DNA from: Gemmatimonadota bacterium
Lineage (GTDB): Bacteria > Gemmatimonadota > Gemmatimonadetes > Longimicrobiales > Gaopeijiaceae
Assembly (NCBI GenBank): GCA_009692205.1
Contig: SHZR01000010.1
Span: 16,531 to 80,530 of the forward strand
Length of the DNA: 64,000 nt
Direction of reading: 5' to 3'
Both the position numbers and the translations under genes were made by a program. The notes beneath the pieces are model-generated. The model was not told the DNA's origin, did no database searches, and was given only the letters and a program-made list of their open reading frames with translations. Shown in pieces: positions 1 to 8,459 of the stretch. Each line of letters opens with the position of its first letter. The first letter of the stretch is position 1.

Positions 1-1481
1 TGAACGGCGTGATCATCGTGGGCAACTCGGCTCACCAGGGCGGCGGCTACTCCAATATCGAGAACGTGCCGGGTGACGTGCAGGCCTTCGACACGCGAAC
101 GGGTCAGCACCTGTGGACGTTCCACACGATCCCCCGCGCGGGCGAGTTCGGGAACGAGACCTGGGAGAACGACTCCTGGCGCTTCGTGGGCAACGTGAAC
201 GTGTGGGCGCCGCTCACGGCCGACCCCGAGCTGAATCTGGTCTACCTCCCGACCGACGCGCCGACGAACGACTACTTCGGCGGCTTCCGTCCGGGCAACA
301 ACCTGTTCGGCAGCAGCCTGGTCGCGGTCGACATCCGCACCGGTCAGCGCCGCTGGCACTTCCAGATGATCCATCACGACATCTGGGACTGGGACTTGCC
401 GGTCTCAGGGATCTTGGTCGACCTGACCGTGAACGGACGCGAGGTCCCCGCGATCGTGCAGACCTCGAAGCAGACGTTCGTGTACGCGTTCAACCGCGAG
501 ACGGGTGAGCCCATCTGGCCGATCGTCGAGCGGCCCGTGCCGCAGGGTAGGGTGCCGGGCGAGTGGTACAGCCCGACGCAGCCGTTCCCGACCCGGCCGG
601 CGCCGTACGAGCTGCAAGGCCTGAGCATCGACGACCTCGTCGACTTCACGCCCGAGCTGCGGCAGATGGCGATCGAGAGGACGCGGGACATCAAGTTCGG
701 ACCGATCTTCACGCCGTACGTGCACACCGAGGACTCGGAGTTCCGCGCGACGGCCCAGTGCCCTAGCGCGACGGGCGGCACGAACATCCCCGGCGGCCCG
801 GTGCTCGACCCCGAAACAGGCATCCTGTACGTGCAGTCGCGTAGGGCGTGCGGCGGCGGCCGCCTCGGCCCGCCGAACGAGCCCCCCAGCGGAGCGAGCA
901 ACGCGCCCGCGGGCGCGCAGCCCGGTGGGCGGGGCGGACGTGGAGGCGGCGCACCGGGCGGCGGTGGTCGCGGCGGCGCGGGCGGTGGTCGCGGCGGCGA
1001 TGACGACGGCGGCAACGTGCAGCCGGGTTCCACCCCCGTGGACTTCGTGTCCGCGAGCGGCGGTGGCCTCGGCACGCTCGACGGCGGCTTGCCAGTGTTC
1101 AAGCCGCCCTACGGCAAGATCACGGCGATCGACATGAACACGGGGGAACACCTGTGGTGGATCCCCAACGGCGAGACGCCGGATCGTATCCGCAACAATC
1201 CGCTGCTTCAGGGCATCGACATCGGAAACACCGGCAGTCAGACCGACGCGACCGTGCTGGTCACCCGCAGCCTGCTGATGTGGGCCGAGGGTAGGGGCGG
1301 CCGGGCGGTGTGGTACGCGGCCGACAAGCGGACCGGCGAGCGCATCGGCTCGGTGGAGCTCCCGGCAGGGTCGAGCACCGCACCCATGACGTTCCTGCAC
1401 GAGGGCGTGCAGTACGTCGTGGTTCCGATCGCAGGAGGCGGCGTCCCGGGCTCACTCGTGGCCTTGCGGCTGCCGCAGTAG
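1..1481 (+). CDS. PQQ-dependent dehydrogenase (quinoprotein glucose/alcohol dehydrogenase type), 5' end outside window
   Basis: The 3' part of a secreted quinoprotein that would oxidise a sugar or alcohol in the periplasm with PQQ. The reading frame is open through position 3 and continues upstream, so the N-terminus is missing; GTG at 9 is only the first possible start codon inside the window. About 490 residues are visible, with repeated propeller-blade motifs such as DTRTGQHLWTF, DIRTGQRRWHFQ and DMNTGEHLWW, and the family motif MIHHDIWDWDLP near residue 120. A Gly/Arg-rich low-complexity insert of about 40 residues (nt 900-1020) interrupts the propeller. The protein ends with a typical final blade, VPGSLVALRLPQ. 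It converges on the next gene across a shared terminator. The family assignment is firm; the substrate cannot be read from sequence. Confidence 0.88.
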   Translation, partial: NGVIIVGNSAHQGGGYSNIENVPGDVQAFDTRTGQHLWTFHTIPRAGEFGNETWENDSWRFVGNVNVWAPLTADPELNLVYLPTDAPTNDYFGGFRPGNNLFGSSLVAVDIRTGQRRWHFQMIHHDIWDWDLPVSGILVDLTVNGREVPAIVQTSKQTFVYAFNRETGEPIWPIVERPVPQGRVPGEWYSPTQPFPTRPAPYELQGLSIDDLVDFTPELRQMAIERTRDIKFGPIFTPYVHTEDSEFRATAQCPSATGGTNIPGGPVLDPETGILYVQSRRACGGGRLGPPNEPPSGASNAPAGAQPGGRGGRGGGAPGGGGRGGAGGGRGGDDDGGNVQPGSTPVDFVSASGGGLGTLDGGLPVFKPPYGKITAIDMNTGEHLWWIPNGETPDRIRNNPLLQGIDIGNTGSQTDATVLVTRSLLMWAEGRGGRAVWYAADKRTGERIGSVELPAGSSTAPMTFLHEGVQYVVVPIAGGGVPGSLVALRLPQ

Positions 1482-1505
1482 TAGGCAGCGAATCCGCGTA
1501 GAGCA

Positions 1506-1550
1506 AAGCGCCGGCGGCCCCTTCGCTAACTGCGAGGGCCGCCGGCGCTT
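1506..1550. terminator. Bidirectional terminator hairpin between convergent genes
   Basis: A perfect 15-bp inverted repeat (arms 1506-1520 and 1536-1550, AAGCGCCGGCGGCCC and its complement) surrounds a 15-nt loop. It begins with AA and ends with TT, so it can serve both strands. It lies between the stop codons of the PQQ dehydrogenase and the NHL lipoprotein. Confidence 0.8.
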
Positions 1551-1571
1551 CGTGCGTACATCGGTCGTTAC

Positions 1572-2645
1572 CTACATGGGCATGAACATCGTCATGCCGC
1601 TCAGCGAGACCTCGCCGACGTAGATGTTGCCCATCGCGTCCACCGTGACGCCCTCACCCATCGTCCCGTACTCGGCTTCTCCTTCCCGGGTGGACGGGTG
1701 CGGCTCGATGAAGTTGGTGACCGTACCGTCCTTCGCGCTGCCGATGTAGACCCCGCGTCGCATGCCGGGATTGCGCTCGTCACCCGACTCCGAGTCGAGC
1801 ACGTACATGACGTCGTTGGCGTCGATGAAGACGTCGTTCGGCCGGCCGAACTGACGCCACTCCTCCACGAAACGAAACTCGGCGTCGAAGATCTGGATGC
1901 GGCTGTTCCCACGGTCGGCGACGAACAGGCGCCCCTGCGAGTCGAACGCCATCGCGTGGGGCACGGCGAACTGACCGGGGCCACTTCCGAACTCGCCGAA
2001 GCTCCCGAGATACGTTCCGTCGGCCGCGAAGCGAGAGATGCGCCCGGGGCCGGACATACCCGAGTGGCCCTCCGACACGAGGATCTCGCCGTTCGGCGCG
2101 ACGATGACGTCGTTCGGGTCGTCCAGAGCCGCAGGCGGGTCGCCTGCGGTTCCCGGCGTCCCAAGCACCAAGAGGATCACGCCCTCCGGGCTGAACTTCA
2201 CGACCTGGTTACCCTTCCGGGCCGCGTCGGGGTTGGCCTCGAGCTCCGCTGCCCGCGCCCCGCGCCCGTCGGTGACCCACACGTTGCCCTCACGGTCCAC
2301 GTACATGCCGTGCGGGCGGACGAACATGTCGGCCCCGAAGCTGGCGAGCAGCATGCCGTTGCCGTTGAAGCGCATCACCGTCGGGTCGTCGGAGGTGATG
2401 CAGTTATCCGCGCCGCATCGCTCGAAGACCCAGATGTCGGTACCGTTCGGATCCATGTAGACGCCGCTCACCCGACCCCACTGGCGACCGGCGGAAAGGA
2501 CACCCCAGTTGCGGTGGGTCATGTACGACCTCGGCGCGCCAGCCGCCGCCTCGGCCGCGGGCTCTCCCTCGCCACCGCAGGCGGCAAGGGTCAGGAGTGC
2601 GAGCGGCAAGAACGCCGCGCTTCTATTCAAGTAGGAAGTCGACAT
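1572..2645 (-). CDS. NHL-repeat beta-propeller lipoprotein
   Basis: A 357-aa exported lipoprotein. The start is set at ATG 2645 because it gives a clean lipoprotein signal peptide with lipobox LAAC (Cys23); an upstream in-frame start would only add 25 residues of low-complexity sequence. The mature protein is a six-bladed NHL-type propeller: repeated units such as VRPHGMYVDREGNVWVTD, FAVPHAMAFDSQGRLFVADR and GRPNDVFIDANDVMYVLD have the 'P.g.a.d..G..yVaD' pattern. Homologues include peptidylglycine amidating-lyase-like and 6-bladed-propeller proteins, but no catalytic residues can be assigned. It probably sits on the inner face of the outer membrane as a binding scaffold or a lyase. It is monocistronic and converges on the PQQ dehydrogenase. 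Confidence 0.82.
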   Translation of the reverse strand: MSTSYLNRSAAFLPLALLTLAACGGEGEPAAEAAAGAPRSYMTHRNWGVLSAGRQWGRVSGVYMDPNGTDIWVFERCGADNCITSDDPTVMRFNGNGMLLASFGADMFVRPHGMYVDREGNVWVTDGRGARAAELEANPDAARKGNQVVKFSPEGVILLVLGTPGTAGDPPAALDDPNDVIVAPNGEILVSEGHSGMSGPGRISRFAADGTYLGSFGEFGSGPGQFAVPHAMAFDSQGRLFVADRGNSRIQIFDAEFRFVEEWRQFGRPNDVFIDANDVMYVLDSESGDERNPGMRRGVYIGSAKDGTVTNFIEPHPSTREGEAEYGTMGEGVTVDAMGNIYVGEVSLSGMTMFMPM

Positions 2646-2791
2646 CGATGGCTCACCGTAGGGAAATGGGCTCGGCGACGAAGATGGTCGGGAGCGTACA
2701 CGCGGGCCAGTGCCCTGCACCCCTGAATGCCCCTTCCGCTCCGTTGGACTTCGGCGGTAGATGGGTCGGCCCTAACGGGCCATATTTCGGG

Positions 2792-3196
2792 ATGCGACTT
2801 CAGCTACGAAAGCTCCCGGCACTCGCGGTGGTGGCGGCGATCTCCCTCGCCGGCTGCGAGAGCACCAACACTCTCGATCCGAGCCAGATCACCGTCGTCT
2901 CCCTCTCCGACTACTTCTCCTTCAGCGCGACCGCGCTCGACAACGTGAGCGACGGCGAGAGGTACTTCTTGTCGATGACGGCAACCCAGGCGGTGGTCGA
3001 CGTCACGCAGGCCATCAGCTCTGGCACCGCCATCCTTCAGATCAGGGGCGGCGGCGGCACCGTCTTCTACCAGGAGGACATCAAGACGCGGTCGACGCTA
3101 CGCACCCCCCTGGCTGCCGCAGGCTTGTGGCAGGTCGACGTTGTGCTGACGAAGGTGTCGGGCGAGTTCAGCTTTACGATCCTCGGCACGCCATGA
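2792..3196 (+). CDS. Small hypothetical lipoprotein
   Basis: A 134-aa protein. ATG 2792 was chosen because it directly precedes a lipoprotein signal peptide with lipobox LAGC (Cys22); the frame is open further upstream, but that region has no coding character. The mature part is about 112 residues, rich in Ser/Thr and beta-prone (ITVVSLSDYFSFSATAL, TAILQIRGGGGTVFYQED) and looks like a small beta-sandwich. I recognise no family. Its stop codon overlaps an ATG at 3193 (ATGA), and a frame coding for a beta-barrel protein follows immediately, so the two may have formed a lipoprotein/outer-membrane-protein pair. Confidence 0.7.
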   Translation: MRLQLRKLPALAVVAAISLAGCESTNTLDPSQITVVSLSDYFSFSATALDNVSDGERYFLSMTATQAVVDVTQAISSGTAILQIRGGGGTVFYQEDIKTRSTLRTPLAAAGLWQVDVVLTKVSGEFSFTILGTP

Positions 3197-3629
3197 GTAT
3201 CCGGGGGCGGGGCCAGTCCTCGCGTACCACACGGACGCTGAGGCCATCGGCGCCGGGGCGTTCCTCTCCATTCCCGTCCCGCAGCTCGCCGCCGGCTTCG
3301 CGATCGTCCCAAACTTCGTTTGGTTCTTCCCGGACGGTTACGACTATTTCGAGGTCAATGGGGACGTGGTATACAACTTCCCCGTTTCCGCGGATTCGCC
3401 GGTGGCGCCGTTCGCGTTGGCGGGCCTGAACTGGTCGCGCACGTCGATCGACCTCGGGGGGACATTCGGTTCAGTGTCGAACTCGGACATCGGCCTCAAC
3501 CTCGGCGGTGGAGTCAACTTCAACGCAGGGTCCCTGAGCCCCTTCGCGGGTGCGAAGTTCGAAATCCAGGACGGCACGGGTTTCGTGATCTTCGGGGGCA
3601 TCGGCTTCGCGATCGGCGGCGGCGCCTAA
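3195..3629 (+). pseudogene. Outer-membrane beta-barrel protein lacking its 5' end (truncated or frameshifted)
   Basis: From about 3210 to 3629 this frame reads as a small OmpA/porin-like beta-barrel: GPVLAYHTDAEAIGAGAF, FAIVPNFVWFFPDGYDYF, NGDVVYNFPVSADSPVAPF, GLNLGGGVNFNAGSLSPFAG and a C-terminal strand GFVIFGGIGFAIGGGA. Alternating hydrophobic strands and aromatic girdles fit an outer-membrane barrel. No signal peptide and no start codon lie in frame before the barrel; the only start is GTG 3366, in mid-barrel. An ATG at 3193, overlapping the previous stop, would enter this frame if one extra G were present in the GGGGG run at 3203-3207. Either the 5' end was deleted, or there is a sequencing or assembly indel, or the gene is dead. 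Confidence 0.65.
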
Positions 3630-3650
3630 GCCCTTCTTTCCGGTTGGACC

Positions 3651-3680
3651 GGGCCGGATCGCCACACGGCGATCCGGCCC
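3651..3680 (+). terminator. Intrinsic-type terminator after the beta-barrel frame
   Basis: A perfect 13-bp stem (3651-3663 with 3668-3680) closes on a 4-nt ACAC loop and is followed by the T-containing sequence GTCTTGTTCC. It separates the barrel frame from the SDR gene. Confidence 0.75.
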
Positions 3681-3708
3681 GTCTTGTTCCTAGCCAGGAC
3701 GTTTCACC

Positions 3709-4455
3709 ATGATTCGACTCGACGACGCCGTCGCTCTGGTGACGGGTGGCAGCCGGGGAATCGGCGCCGCCACCGCGCGCGCCTTCGCCGACGCCGGCGC
3801 CCGCGTCGTCATCACGCACCGGGACAGCGCCGCAGCGGCCGAGGAGGTGCGGCGCTCGCTCGCGGGCGAGGGGCACCGCGTCATCCGCGCGCCCGCTGCG
3901 GATACGAAAGCCATCGAGGCCACCGCCGCGTCTGTCGCAGCGACCGAGGGAAGGCTCGACGTGCTGGTCAACAACGCCGCGCTGACGAAGGTGATCCCGC
4001 ACGGCGACATGGAAGCGCTCGACGACGCCCTCTTCGACTCCATCCTGGCGACCAACGTGCGTGGCGTATTCGCCACCGTGCGCGCGTTCCGGAAGCTGCT
4101 CGAGGCGGGCGACGGGGGCGTCGTGGTCAACATCTCGTCGCTCGCCGCCAAGACGGCCGGCGGCAGCAACATCGCGTACTGCGCCTCCAAGGCGGCCGTC
4201 GACAACCTGACCGTGGCGCTCGCGCGCGCGCTCGCCCCGAAGATCCGCGTGCTGTCGGTCGCGCCAGGGCTCGTGGACACCCAGTTCACGAGCGGCTGGG
4301 ATCCGGCGGTGCGACAGCGCTACCTGGACCGCTCGCCTCTCGGGCGGCTGCCCACGCCCGACGACGTCGCGCTCGCGGTCCTCGCCGCGGTGACCCACCT
4401 CCCGTCGACCACCGGCGCGATCATCCCCGTGGACGGAGGACGCCCGCTCGGCTAG
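3709..4455 (+). CDS. SDR-family NAD(P)-dependent oxidoreductase
   Basis: A 248-aa classical short-chain dehydrogenase/reductase, the usual length for the family. The nucleotide-binding TGGSRGIG motif is at residues 12-19 and NNAA at 88-91. The catalytic Ser lies in NISSLAAK (143/144), with Tyr157 and Lys161 in YCASK. The C-terminus ends with the DGG motif common in FabG-like members. AGGA lies about 13 nt before the ATG. It would reduce a ketone or oxidise a hydroxyl in the cytosol; the substrate is not predictable. It stands alone after a terminator and converges on the Rid/UMF1 operon with only 12 bp between stop codons. Confidence 0.9.
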   Translation: MIRLDDAVALVTGGSRGIGAATARAFADAGARVVITHRDSAAAAEEVRRSLAGEGHRVIRAPAADTKAIEATAASVAATEGRLDVLVNNAALTKVIPHGDMEALDDALFDSILATNVRGVFATVRAFRKLLEAGDGGVVVNISSLAAKTAGGSNIAYCASKAAVDNLTVALARALAPKIRVLSVAPGLVDTQFTSGWDPAVRQRYLDRSPLGRLPTPDDVALAVLAAVTHLPSTTGAIIPVDGGRPLG

Positions 4456-4467
4456 TCCCGGGGCGGC

Positions 4468-4953
4468 CTACGACCCGCTGGGCAACACCGCGGTGCACTC
4501 CATCTCCACCCGGGCGCCCAGGGTCAGACCGCCCACCACGACCGCGGTCCGCAGCGGCTGGGCCGGGAAGTACTCGGCGTAGACCGCTCGCATGGCGTCC
4601 AAGTCGGCGGCGTCCCCGAGAAAGACGGAGCACTGGGCCACGTCCCGAGCAGCGGCGCCCGCGGCTTCCAGCACGTCGATGACGTTCTCGAGCACCTGCC
4701 GGGTCTCCGCTCCGATGCCACCCTCGACCAACTGGGGCGGGACGGCTCCAGGCACCGTGCCGGCCATCGCCCAGATCCACACCAGGTCGCCGCTCTTCAC
4801 GCCGGCCGGCGGCGCCGAATCGCCCCACGGCCGGAGGAACTCCGACGCGCTCGGCGTCGGCGGCTCCTCGACGCTCCGGTCGGCGCGCCGCTCGATCGTG
4901 CAGCCGCCGAGCGCGACCACCGCGACGACCGTCGCCACGGGCGCGCGTCTCAT
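4468..4953 (-). CDS. Rid-family (RidA/YjgF-like) protein with a lipoprotein signal
   Basis: A 161-aa protein. Its start, ATG 4953, overlaps the upstream stop by 4 nt (ATGA), so it is probably translated by coupling to the transporter. Residues 1-18 form a lipoprotein signal with lipobox LGGC (Cys18), followed by about 20 linker residues. The rest is a Rid domain: SGDLVWIWAMAG, TRQVLENVIDVLEAAGAAARD, MRAVYAEYFPAQPLRTAVVV and ARVEMECTAVLP. Canonical RidA enzymes are cytosolic imine deaminases with an essential Arg in a VARLP context; here that segment reads VGGLTLGARVE, so the Arg appears absent. This suggests one of the non-RidA Rid subfamilies, placed in the periplasm or outer membrane, which is unusual. 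Confidence 0.8.
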   Translation of the reverse strand: MRRAPVATVVAVVALGGCTIERRADRSVEEPPTPSASEFLRPWGDSAPPAGVKSGDLVWIWAMAGTVPGAVPPQLVEGGIGAETRQVLENVIDVLEAAGAAARDVAQCSVFLGDAADLDAMRAVYAEYFPAQPLRTAVVVGGLTLGARVEMECTAVLPSGS

Positions 4954-6182
4954 GTGGCCACGACCTGACGGACGGCCGCCTTCGGGTCGTTCACGCGCTG
5001 GAGCAGCACCAGCCCCACGATGAAGAGCAGGGCGATCGCGAGGAAGGCAGGACGCTGGTTGCCTCCGGCGAGGTAGGTCGTGAACCCGAAGATCAGCGGC
5101 CCGAAGATCGATGAGCTCTTCCCGCAGAGCGCGTAGAACCCGAACATCTCCGACTCGCGGCCTCTTGGGATCAATGAGGCCATGAACGCGCGGCTCGCCG
5201 CCTGCGCGGATCCGAGCCCGAGACCGCCGATCACCGCCATGCCGTAGAAGAGTCTCGGGTCGCGGACGAAGTAGACACTGACGCAGGTGACGATCCAGAG
5301 GAGGAGCACGCCGGTCAGCACCTTCTTCGGTCCGATCCTGTCGGTCGGCTTCGCGAGTGAAAACGCCCCCACCAGAGCCGAAAGCTGCACGATCAAGAAC
5401 AGCACGATGGTGCCCTGCTGGTCGAAGCCGAACGTCTCGGTTGCCACGACGCCCGCGAAGACGATGATCGTGAGGATGGCATCGATGTAGAAGAAGAACG
5501 CGAAAAGGAAGTTGCGGAGCTCCTTGAGCGCCCACACCTCGCCCACGATCGTCTTGAAGTTGGTGACCCCCCAGCGCGCGGCGGCCGGAATCGTCATCCC
5601 TCTGTGGGTATCGGCGGGCAGAACCAGGAACGCGGGTATCGAGAAGAGGAGAAAGAACCCCGCCACCATGAGCCACACCAGGTCGATGTTGTCCCCCACG
5701 AGGGGTATCGCCAGGAGCAGCGCGACCGCGGAGCCCAGATAGCCAACGCCGAAGCCGAGTCCTGAGATCCAACCCTGCTTCTCACGGGGTGCGAGGTCCG
5801 GCAAGTACGCGTTGTAGAAGACCACCGCGCTCTCGAATCCGACCTGCGCGATCACGAAGATCACGAGCCCCCTCACCGCCATCCCTTCGTCGAGGGACGT
5901 CATCATCGCTACGCCGAGGACGCATACGATGGTGTAGAACAGCATGAACTTCTTCCTGCCGCCTCCTCGGTCCGCGATCGCACCGAAAAGAGGGACCGAG
6001 AGGGCAACGATCAGCGCCGCCAGCGCGTCGGCCCAGCTGAGCCACAGCTCCCCCGTCCCCCCCTCACCCGCCACCACGAACCCCGCATAGAAGACAGGGA
6101 AGACCGCGGTGGTGACCACTGCCGAGTAGGACGAGTTGGCGAAGTCGAACATCGCCCAGGCACCGACTTGCTTCCGGCCCAC
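4950..6182 (-). CDS. UMF1-family MFS transporter
   Basis: A 410-aa polytopic membrane protein with about 12 hydrophobic segments. The opening KQVGAWAMFDFANSSYSAVV is the signature of the UMF1 (Atg22-like) MFS branch, and a motif-A-like loop, GAIADRGGGRKKFML, follows TM2. UMF1 members are linked to efflux of amino acids or other small solutes, but the substrate here is unknown. It is first in a two-gene operon with the Rid lipoprotein (ATGA overlap) and is divergent from the SDR gene at 6331, with 148 bp between them that must hold both promoters. Confidence 0.88.
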   Translation of the reverse strand: MGRKQVGAWAMFDFANSSYSAVVTTAVFPVFYAGFVVAGEGGTGELWLSWADALAALIVALSVPLFGAIADRGGGRKKFMLFYTIVCVLGVAMMTSLDEGMAVRGLVIFVIAQVGFESAVVFYNAYLPDLAPREKQGWISGLGFGVGYLGSAVALLLAIPLVGDNIDLVWLMVAGFFLLFSIPAFLVLPADTHRGMTIPAAARWGVTNFKTIVGEVWALKELRNFLFAFFFYIDAILTIIVFAGVVATETFGFDQQGTIVLFLIVQLSALVGAFSLAKPTDRIGPKKVLTGVLLLWIVTCVSVYFVRDPRLFYGMAVIGGLGLGSAQAASRAFMASLIPRGRESEMFGFYALCGKSSSIFGPLIFGFTTYLAGGNQRPAFLAIALLFIVGLVLLQRVNDPKAAVRQVVAT

Positions 6183-6330
6183 TCGTGACTCCCGTGAGGT
6201 GAGGACGAAGCACGGTAGCGCCCGCGATGCGCGAGAGTCCAGCGAATCGTGAAGGCGGGCGCGGTTGCGTCCTCCGCGGCCCGGCGCGAATCTCAGCCGC
6301 CCCGGCTACACACCCTTCCCCCACCCCTCC

Positions 6331-7107
6331 ATGAACAGACTCGCAGGCAAGCGCGTCCTCATCACCGGTGCGTCATCCGGATTCGGAGCAGCCATGGCTC
6401 GGAGGTTCGCCGAGCAGGGCTGCGACCTCCTCCTCTCCGCGCGGCGGATCGAGCGCGTCGAGGCCCTGGGCACCGAGCTCAGGAAGGCGCACCCGGTCGA
6501 GGTGCGAGTGGACGCTCTGGACGTGACAGAACGCGATGCCGTCGCGGCCTACGTCGCGGATTTGGCGGCCGAGAGGCTCATCCCCGACATCCTCGTGAAC
6601 AACGCCGGGAAGGCTCGCGGCCTCGACAAGCTGCATGAGGGAAGCCTGGAACACTGGGAGGACATGATCGACACGAACGTGAAGGGGCTTCTCTACATGA
6701 CGCGCGCGATGGTCCCGCACATGGTCGCGCGGAACTCGGGGCACGTGGTCAACATCGGTAGCATCGCGGGGCACTGGACATACCCGAAGGGCGCGGTCTA
6801 CAACGCGACCAAGGCCGGCGTGAAAGCCATCACCGAGGGCCTGAACATGGATCTCCTCGGCACCAAGATTCGCGTCTCGAGCGTGGACCCCGGCATGTCC
6901 GAGACCGAGTTCAGCGACGTCCGCTTCGACGGTGACACGGGCCGCGCCAAGGACGTCTACAAGGGGGTCAAGCCGCTCTCCGCCGACGATGTCGCGGACG
7001 TGGTCCTCTACGTCACCAACCTGCCCGAGCACGTCAACATCCTGGATGTCGTGATGATGCCTACGGCGCAACGCGCCGCCACGCTCGTGCATAGAGAGGG
7101 GGCTTGA
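6331..7107 (+). CDS. SDR-family oxidoreductase, YdfG/serine 3-dehydrogenase-like
   Basis: A 258-aa classical SDR. ATG 6331 gives a normal N-terminus (MNRLAGKRVLITGASSGFG); the upstream extension has no coding character. The nucleotide motif TGASSGFG is at 12-19, NNAG at 90-93, and the catalytic triad is Ser144, Tyr157 and Lys161 (YNATK). The C-terminal PTAQRAATLVHREG resembles NADP-dependent 3-hydroxy-acid/serine dehydrogenases of the YdfG group. No good Shine-Dalgarno precedes the ATG. Its stop overlaps the TTG start of the MFS gene, so the pair probably works on one metabolite that is also transported. Confidence 0.88.
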   Translation: MNRLAGKRVLITGASSGFGAAMARRFAEQGCDLLLSARRIERVEALGTELRKAHPVEVRVDALDVTERDAVAAYVADLAAERLIPDILVNNAGKARGLDKLHEGSLEHWEDMIDTNVKGLLYMTRAMVPHMVARNSGHVVNIGSIAGHWTYPKGAVYNATKAGVKAITEGLNMDLLGTKIRVSSVDPGMSETEFSDVRFDGDTGRAKDVYKGVKPLSADDVADVVLYVTNLPEHVNILDVVMMPTAQRAATLVHREGA

Positions 7108-8378
7108 GCGAAGGGGCTACTGGCCCCACATCCGCCTTCCCGCGGGGGCACGCCGCGGGGGAGACTCGAGCGCCGGCGGCGGCGGGACCGATCACGGAGC
7201 CCGATCGCCCGCTCCTGATCGTCTTCACACTCTGGCTGCTGGTCTTTTCGTCGGCGAGCCAGACCATGATCATCGCGCCGATCCTCCCGATCATCGGCGA
7301 AGAGCTCGACATCGCGGACGCGGCGCTCGGCACGCTCGTGTCCGCTTACTCCCTCATGGTCGGGGTCTTCGCGATCCTCGCAGGGCCGGTCTCGGACAAG
7401 TTCGGCAGGCGTCGGATCCTCCTGCTCGGCTGCGGTGCGATGACGGGCGCGCTCGTCCTGCACACGTTCGCCGTCGACTACTTCTCCTTCCTGCTCGTGC
7501 GTCTCCTCGCGGGCAGCGCGGGAGGCGTCCTGAGCGGCGCGGCCGTCTCCTACATCGGCGACGCGTTCGCGTATGGGCGACGCGGTTGGGCGACGGGCTG
7601 GGTCCTGAGCGGCGCGGCGGTCGGCCAAATCGCCGGCATCCCCCTCGGGATCGTCATGGCGGTGCGCTGGGGGGTCTCCTCACCGTTCTACGTGTTCGCG
7701 GCGACGATGGCACTGACCGTCCTGCTGCTGTACTTCGGAGTGCCGCAGCCCGAGGTGCGCAGGACCCAGCACCCGCTCACGGTGCGCAGAGCCGCCGCAG
7801 ACTACGTGGCCATGCTCAAGCGGCCGGAGGTGGCGTGGGCCGCGGCGGCCTTCTTCCTCATGTTCCTCGGTGTGTCGGTCTTCCTCATCTATCTACCGAC
7901 GTGGCTCGAGCGAAACTTGGGGGCGACCGGCGACGAGATCGCGCTCATGTTCCTCGTGGGCGGCCTTGCGAACGTGGTCACGGGCCCGCAGGCCGGTAAG
8001 CTGTCCGACAGGATCGGCCGCAAGGGCATCATCCTGCTCGCCTGCATCGGACTCTCGATCGTCATGCTGCTCACGGTCCCGCTCGTCACGAGCCTCTTCA
8101 GGGCGTACGTGTTCTTCTTCATCATCATGGTCCTGGTCGCGATGCGCGTCAGTCCCTTCTCGGCGCTCCTCACCACGCTCGTTCAGGACGAGAAGCGCGG
8201 CTCCCTCATGAGCCTCACGGTGGCGCTGGGACAGATGGGCTTCGCGCTCGGCGGCGCCATCGCCGGCCCCCTGTTCGCAGGCGCAGGATACTTCTCCAAC
8301 GCCGTGCTCGGCGCGGTCTTCGTGCTGGGCATGGGCCTCATCGTCTGGTACCGCATCCCGGAGCCCCAGGCGTCCTGA
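7104..8378 (+). CDS. MFS transporter (DHA1/AraJ-like)
   Basis: A 424-aa, 12-TM major facilitator protein. The TTG start at 7104 overlaps the SDR stop (TTGA) and sits just after GAGAGGGGGC, a plausible ribosome site. Motif A, GPVSDKFGRRRILLL, follows TM2, and a second copy, GKLSDRIGRKGIILL, lies in the C-terminal half. The first 35 residues are Ala/Pro-rich and cytoplasmic. It fits drug or metabolite efflux. Coupling to the SDR suggests that the transporter exports or imports the SDR substrate or product, which is inference. Confidence 0.87.
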   Translation: MSEGATGPTSAFPRGHAAGETRAPAAAGPITEPDRPLLIVFTLWLLVFSSASQTMIIAPILPIIGEELDIADAALGTLVSAYSLMVGVFAILAGPVSDKFGRRRILLLGCGAMTGALVLHTFAVDYFSFLLVRLLAGSAGGVLSGAAVSYIGDAFAYGRRGWATGWVLSGAAVGQIAGIPLGIVMAVRWGVSSPFYVFAATMALTVLLLYFGVPQPEVRRTQHPLTVRRAAADYVAMLKRPEVAWAAAAFFLMFLGVSVFLIYLPTWLERNLGATGDEIALMFLVGGLANVVTGPQAGKLSDRIGRKGIILLACIGLSIVMLLTVPLVTSLFRAYVFFFIIMVLVAMRVSPFSALLTTLVQDEKRGSLMSLTVALGQMGFALGGAIAGPLFAGAGYFSNAVLGAVFVLGMGLIVWYRIPEPQAS

Positions 8379-8459
8379 CGCGCCCCTGTCGCGGTCCGTC
8401 GTCGTCTCTATCTTCCAGCTTCCTGCGGTCGCCACCCCCTGGAGCCGGGAAATCCTAGG

